Shown piece by piece: positions 39,833-41,112 of a stretch of DNA of 41,112 bases (positions are counted from its first letter, which is position 1; every line of letters starts with the position of its first letter). The DNA lies in the NCBI GenBank assembly GCA_964402905.1, contig CAYODU010000003.1, forward strand, positions 1 to 41,112, given 5' to 3'. The position numbers were made by a program, and so were the translations under genes. The stretch comes from JABIDZ01 sp964402905. GTDB lineage: Archaea > Iainarchaeota > Iainarchaeia > Iainarchaeales > JAAZKV01. The notes under the pieces were generated by a model. That model was not told the DNA's origin. It saw only the letters and a list, made by a program, of their open reading frames with translations, and searched no databases.

Positions 39833-40513
39833 ATGGTATTAAACAAAAAACAGTTTTTGATTTTGATTGTTTTGTGGTTTCTTTTTTCTTTTCTGATAAT
39901 GTGGTTTTTTGGTGGAGCCTGCACATCCCCTTTTGTTGAACCAAGTAAAGTAAGTTCTGTTTGTCTTTCGAGCAATTCTCTAAATTTTTTTGCGAATATT
40001 CCAATACTGGGTTTGTTCTTGCCTTATTACACTTGGGTTTCTTTTATGTACTGGTTTGCCCCCATCGCAGGTTTTATTTTTGCTTTTATTGTAATAAGAT
40101 GGTATAACAATCATTTTGATACTGAAGAGGCTTCAGGAATATGGTTTTTACCTTTGATAATTATTTTTCTTTTACTTGGATTTTTTATTAATTTGGGTTG
40201 GTATTACGGTGAAACAGCTGCATCTGCTACTCGACAAAATAGCGGTTTGAATGCACAAGTATACTTTTGTTTTGAAAGTGATGCAACCGCTTGCAATAAT
40301 ACTGTATCAAAATTAAATAATGAATATATTTCTCAAGCTAAAAATAGTGGGGCCACAACTGTGACCCAACTTCTTAATGTGAATTATTGGAGTGAACTAA
40401 GACAAAGCATTTTCTTGACATTTGTTATTGGGGCAATAGCTGCTTGGTTGCCATTATTTGTACTTAATACCATTGATATTAGAAAAAAGAAGAAAGATAA
40501 AAAAGTAGATTAG
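39833..40513 (+). CDS. Unknown four-helix membrane protein
   Basis: The 226-aa protein has four membrane helices: FLILIVLWFLFSFLIMWFFG, FMYWFAPIAGFIFAFIVIRW, IWFLPLIIIFLLLGFFINLG and IFLTFVIGAIAAWLPLFVL. A soluble loop between helices three and four contains FCFESDATACNN (two Cys). It ends in a basic tail RKKKKDKKVD. A GGTG site lies 5 nt before the ATG. The family is not recognised. Confidence 0.82.
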   Translation: MVLNKKQFLILIVLWFLFSFLIMWFFGGACTSPFVEPSKVSSVCLSSNSLNFFANIPILGLFLPYYTWVSFMYWFAPIAGFIFAFIVIRWYNNHFDTEEASGIWFLPLIIIFLLLGFFINLGWYYGETAASATRQNSGLNAQVYFCFESDATACNNTVSKLNNEYISQAKNSGATTVTQLLNVNYWSELRQSIFLTFVIGAIAAWLPLFVLNTIDIRKKKKDKKVD

Positions 40514-40607
40514 AAATTAGATTAGAAAGAAAATTAGTTAATTTGTATTTTTCGTTTTTTTTGTTCTTTCAGTTCAATTATTATTTCTTTGTTGTAAAGA
40601 GTTTTTT

Positions 40608-41112
40608 ATGAAAAAATTCTTTTTAGAGGGATATGGCTGTTCGCTAAATATGGGCGAAACTGAGCAAATTGCTGGTTTTTTAAAAAAAAATAAATTTGAG
40701 AAAACCGTTTTGGTAAAAAAAGCTGATTTCATTATTATTAATACTTGTTCTGTAAAAATGGTTACTGAACAAAGAATGCTTTCAAGAATAAATTTTCTTC
40801 TCAAATCCAAAAAAGAAAGCGCAAAATTAATTGTCGTGGGTTGTTTTGCAAAAACAAATGCAAAAACAATTCAAAATATTTCAAAGGAAATAATTGTTCT
40901 TGATACAAAGCTCTCTTCTCTGTGTGAAGTGTTGCAAATTAAAAAGCAAGACTTTTCTCCAGAAATACTAGAAGAAAAATCCCATGAAAAGATATCAATT
41001 ATCCCGATTTCAATCGGGTGTTTAGGGAATTGTTCTTATTGTGCTACACGCCTTGCCCGCGGGGAGCTTTCTTCATATTCTTTGACACAGATAAATCTTT
41101 CTTTTAAGAGGG
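40608..41112 (+). CDS. MiaB-like tRNA methylthiotransferase (e-MtaB/CDKAL1 type), 3' cut
   Basis: The enzyme adds a methylthio group to t6A37 of tRNA. The visible 168 residues include the N-terminal MTTase domain with C11 in YGCSLNMGETEQI, C47 in IIINTCSVK, and the VVGCFAK loop, then the radical SAM motif CLGNCSYC (CxxxCxxC) followed by ATRLARGELSSY. The archaeal/eukaryotic e-MtaB branch is likely from the YGCSxNxxE start. The gene runs off the window. Its two Fe-S clusters depend on the isc genes. Confidence 0.93.
   Translation, partial: MKKFFLEGYGCSLNMGETEQIAGFLKKNKFEKTVLVKKADFIIINTCSVKMVTEQRMLSRINFLLKSKKESAKLIVVGCFAKTNAKTIQNISKEIIVLDTKLSSLCEVLQIKKQDFSPEILEEKSHEKISIIPISIGCLGNCSYCATRLARGELSSYSLTQINLSFKR

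Noticed and set aside
40574..40810. Open frame on the minus strand at the start of the methylthiotransferase
   Set aside because: The plus strand encodes conserved MTTase motifs across the same bases.

Overview
The window reads as a compact, AT-rich archaeal chromosome segment. The archaeal markers are RNA polymerase subunit K, eS17, aEF1B, Pth2, archaeal class I CCA-adding enzyme, Pelota, ABCE1, Taw3, NurA/HerA/Rad50, RFC small subunit and NreA. Genes are tightly packed and many pilins carry the archaeal class III signal (K/R-G/A then Q-x-x-x-E-Y/F-L-L). Archaeal GGTG ribosome-binding sites sit about 5 nt before starts, or TATA boxes sit about 25-30 nt before leaderless starts. Short lineage-specific proteins and a bacterial-type threonyl-tRNA synthetase without a TGS domain suggest a DPANN-like archaeon (inference). 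No stretch above about 200 bp lacks a gene.

Layout. (1) 106-3641, minus: a probable operon of an ArsR-type regulator, cysteine desulfurase, IscU scaffold, Pth2, an unknown basic protein and a circularly permuted GTPase, with a CzrA/SmtB-like inverted repeat at the arsR start. (2) 4277-12824: a dispersed DNA-end-processing set: nurA, herA, an apparently inactivated family B DNA polymerase homologue, and rad50. All four carry the same GTTCGGCAC-type element 23-25 bp upstream of a TATA box. A HAD protein, a DUF1624 membrane protein, rpoK and rps17e are interspersed. (3) 12862-22032: translation and RNA genes (aEF1B, Zn-ribbon protein, tRNA-Arg(TCG), CCA enzyme, Taw3, Elp3, Pelota), an orphan secretion ATPase, a secreted protein, a Holliday-junction-resolvase-like nuclease and a NUDIX hydrolase. 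ABCE1, the partner of Pelota, follows at 22116-23864.

(4) 23913-34527, minus: a type IV pilus-like secretion locus with an ATPase, two TadC/FlaJ membrane proteins, a prepilin peptidase and eleven small pilin-like proteins. A JAMM metalloprotease, a TctA/DUF112 membrane protein and a membrane-anchored OB-fold-like protein lie within it. Two pilin genes share a perfect 109-bp block and then diverge completely. (5) 34618-41112: thrS, preceded by a tiny leaderless ORF encoding MEVVELTQTVSETTTTTTA, a candidate threonine leader peptide. Then come a Zn-binding unknown protein, NreA with a terminal PCNA-interacting motif, an unknown basic protein next to RFC small subunit, a membrane protein and the start of a tRNA methylthiotransferase cut by the window end.

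The two most novel signals are the shared promoter element linking NurA, HerA, Rad50 and the dead polymerase into a candidate repair regulon, and the six-threonine micro-ORF in front of threonyl-tRNA synthetase, which resembles bacterial attenuation leaders but is in an archaeal context.
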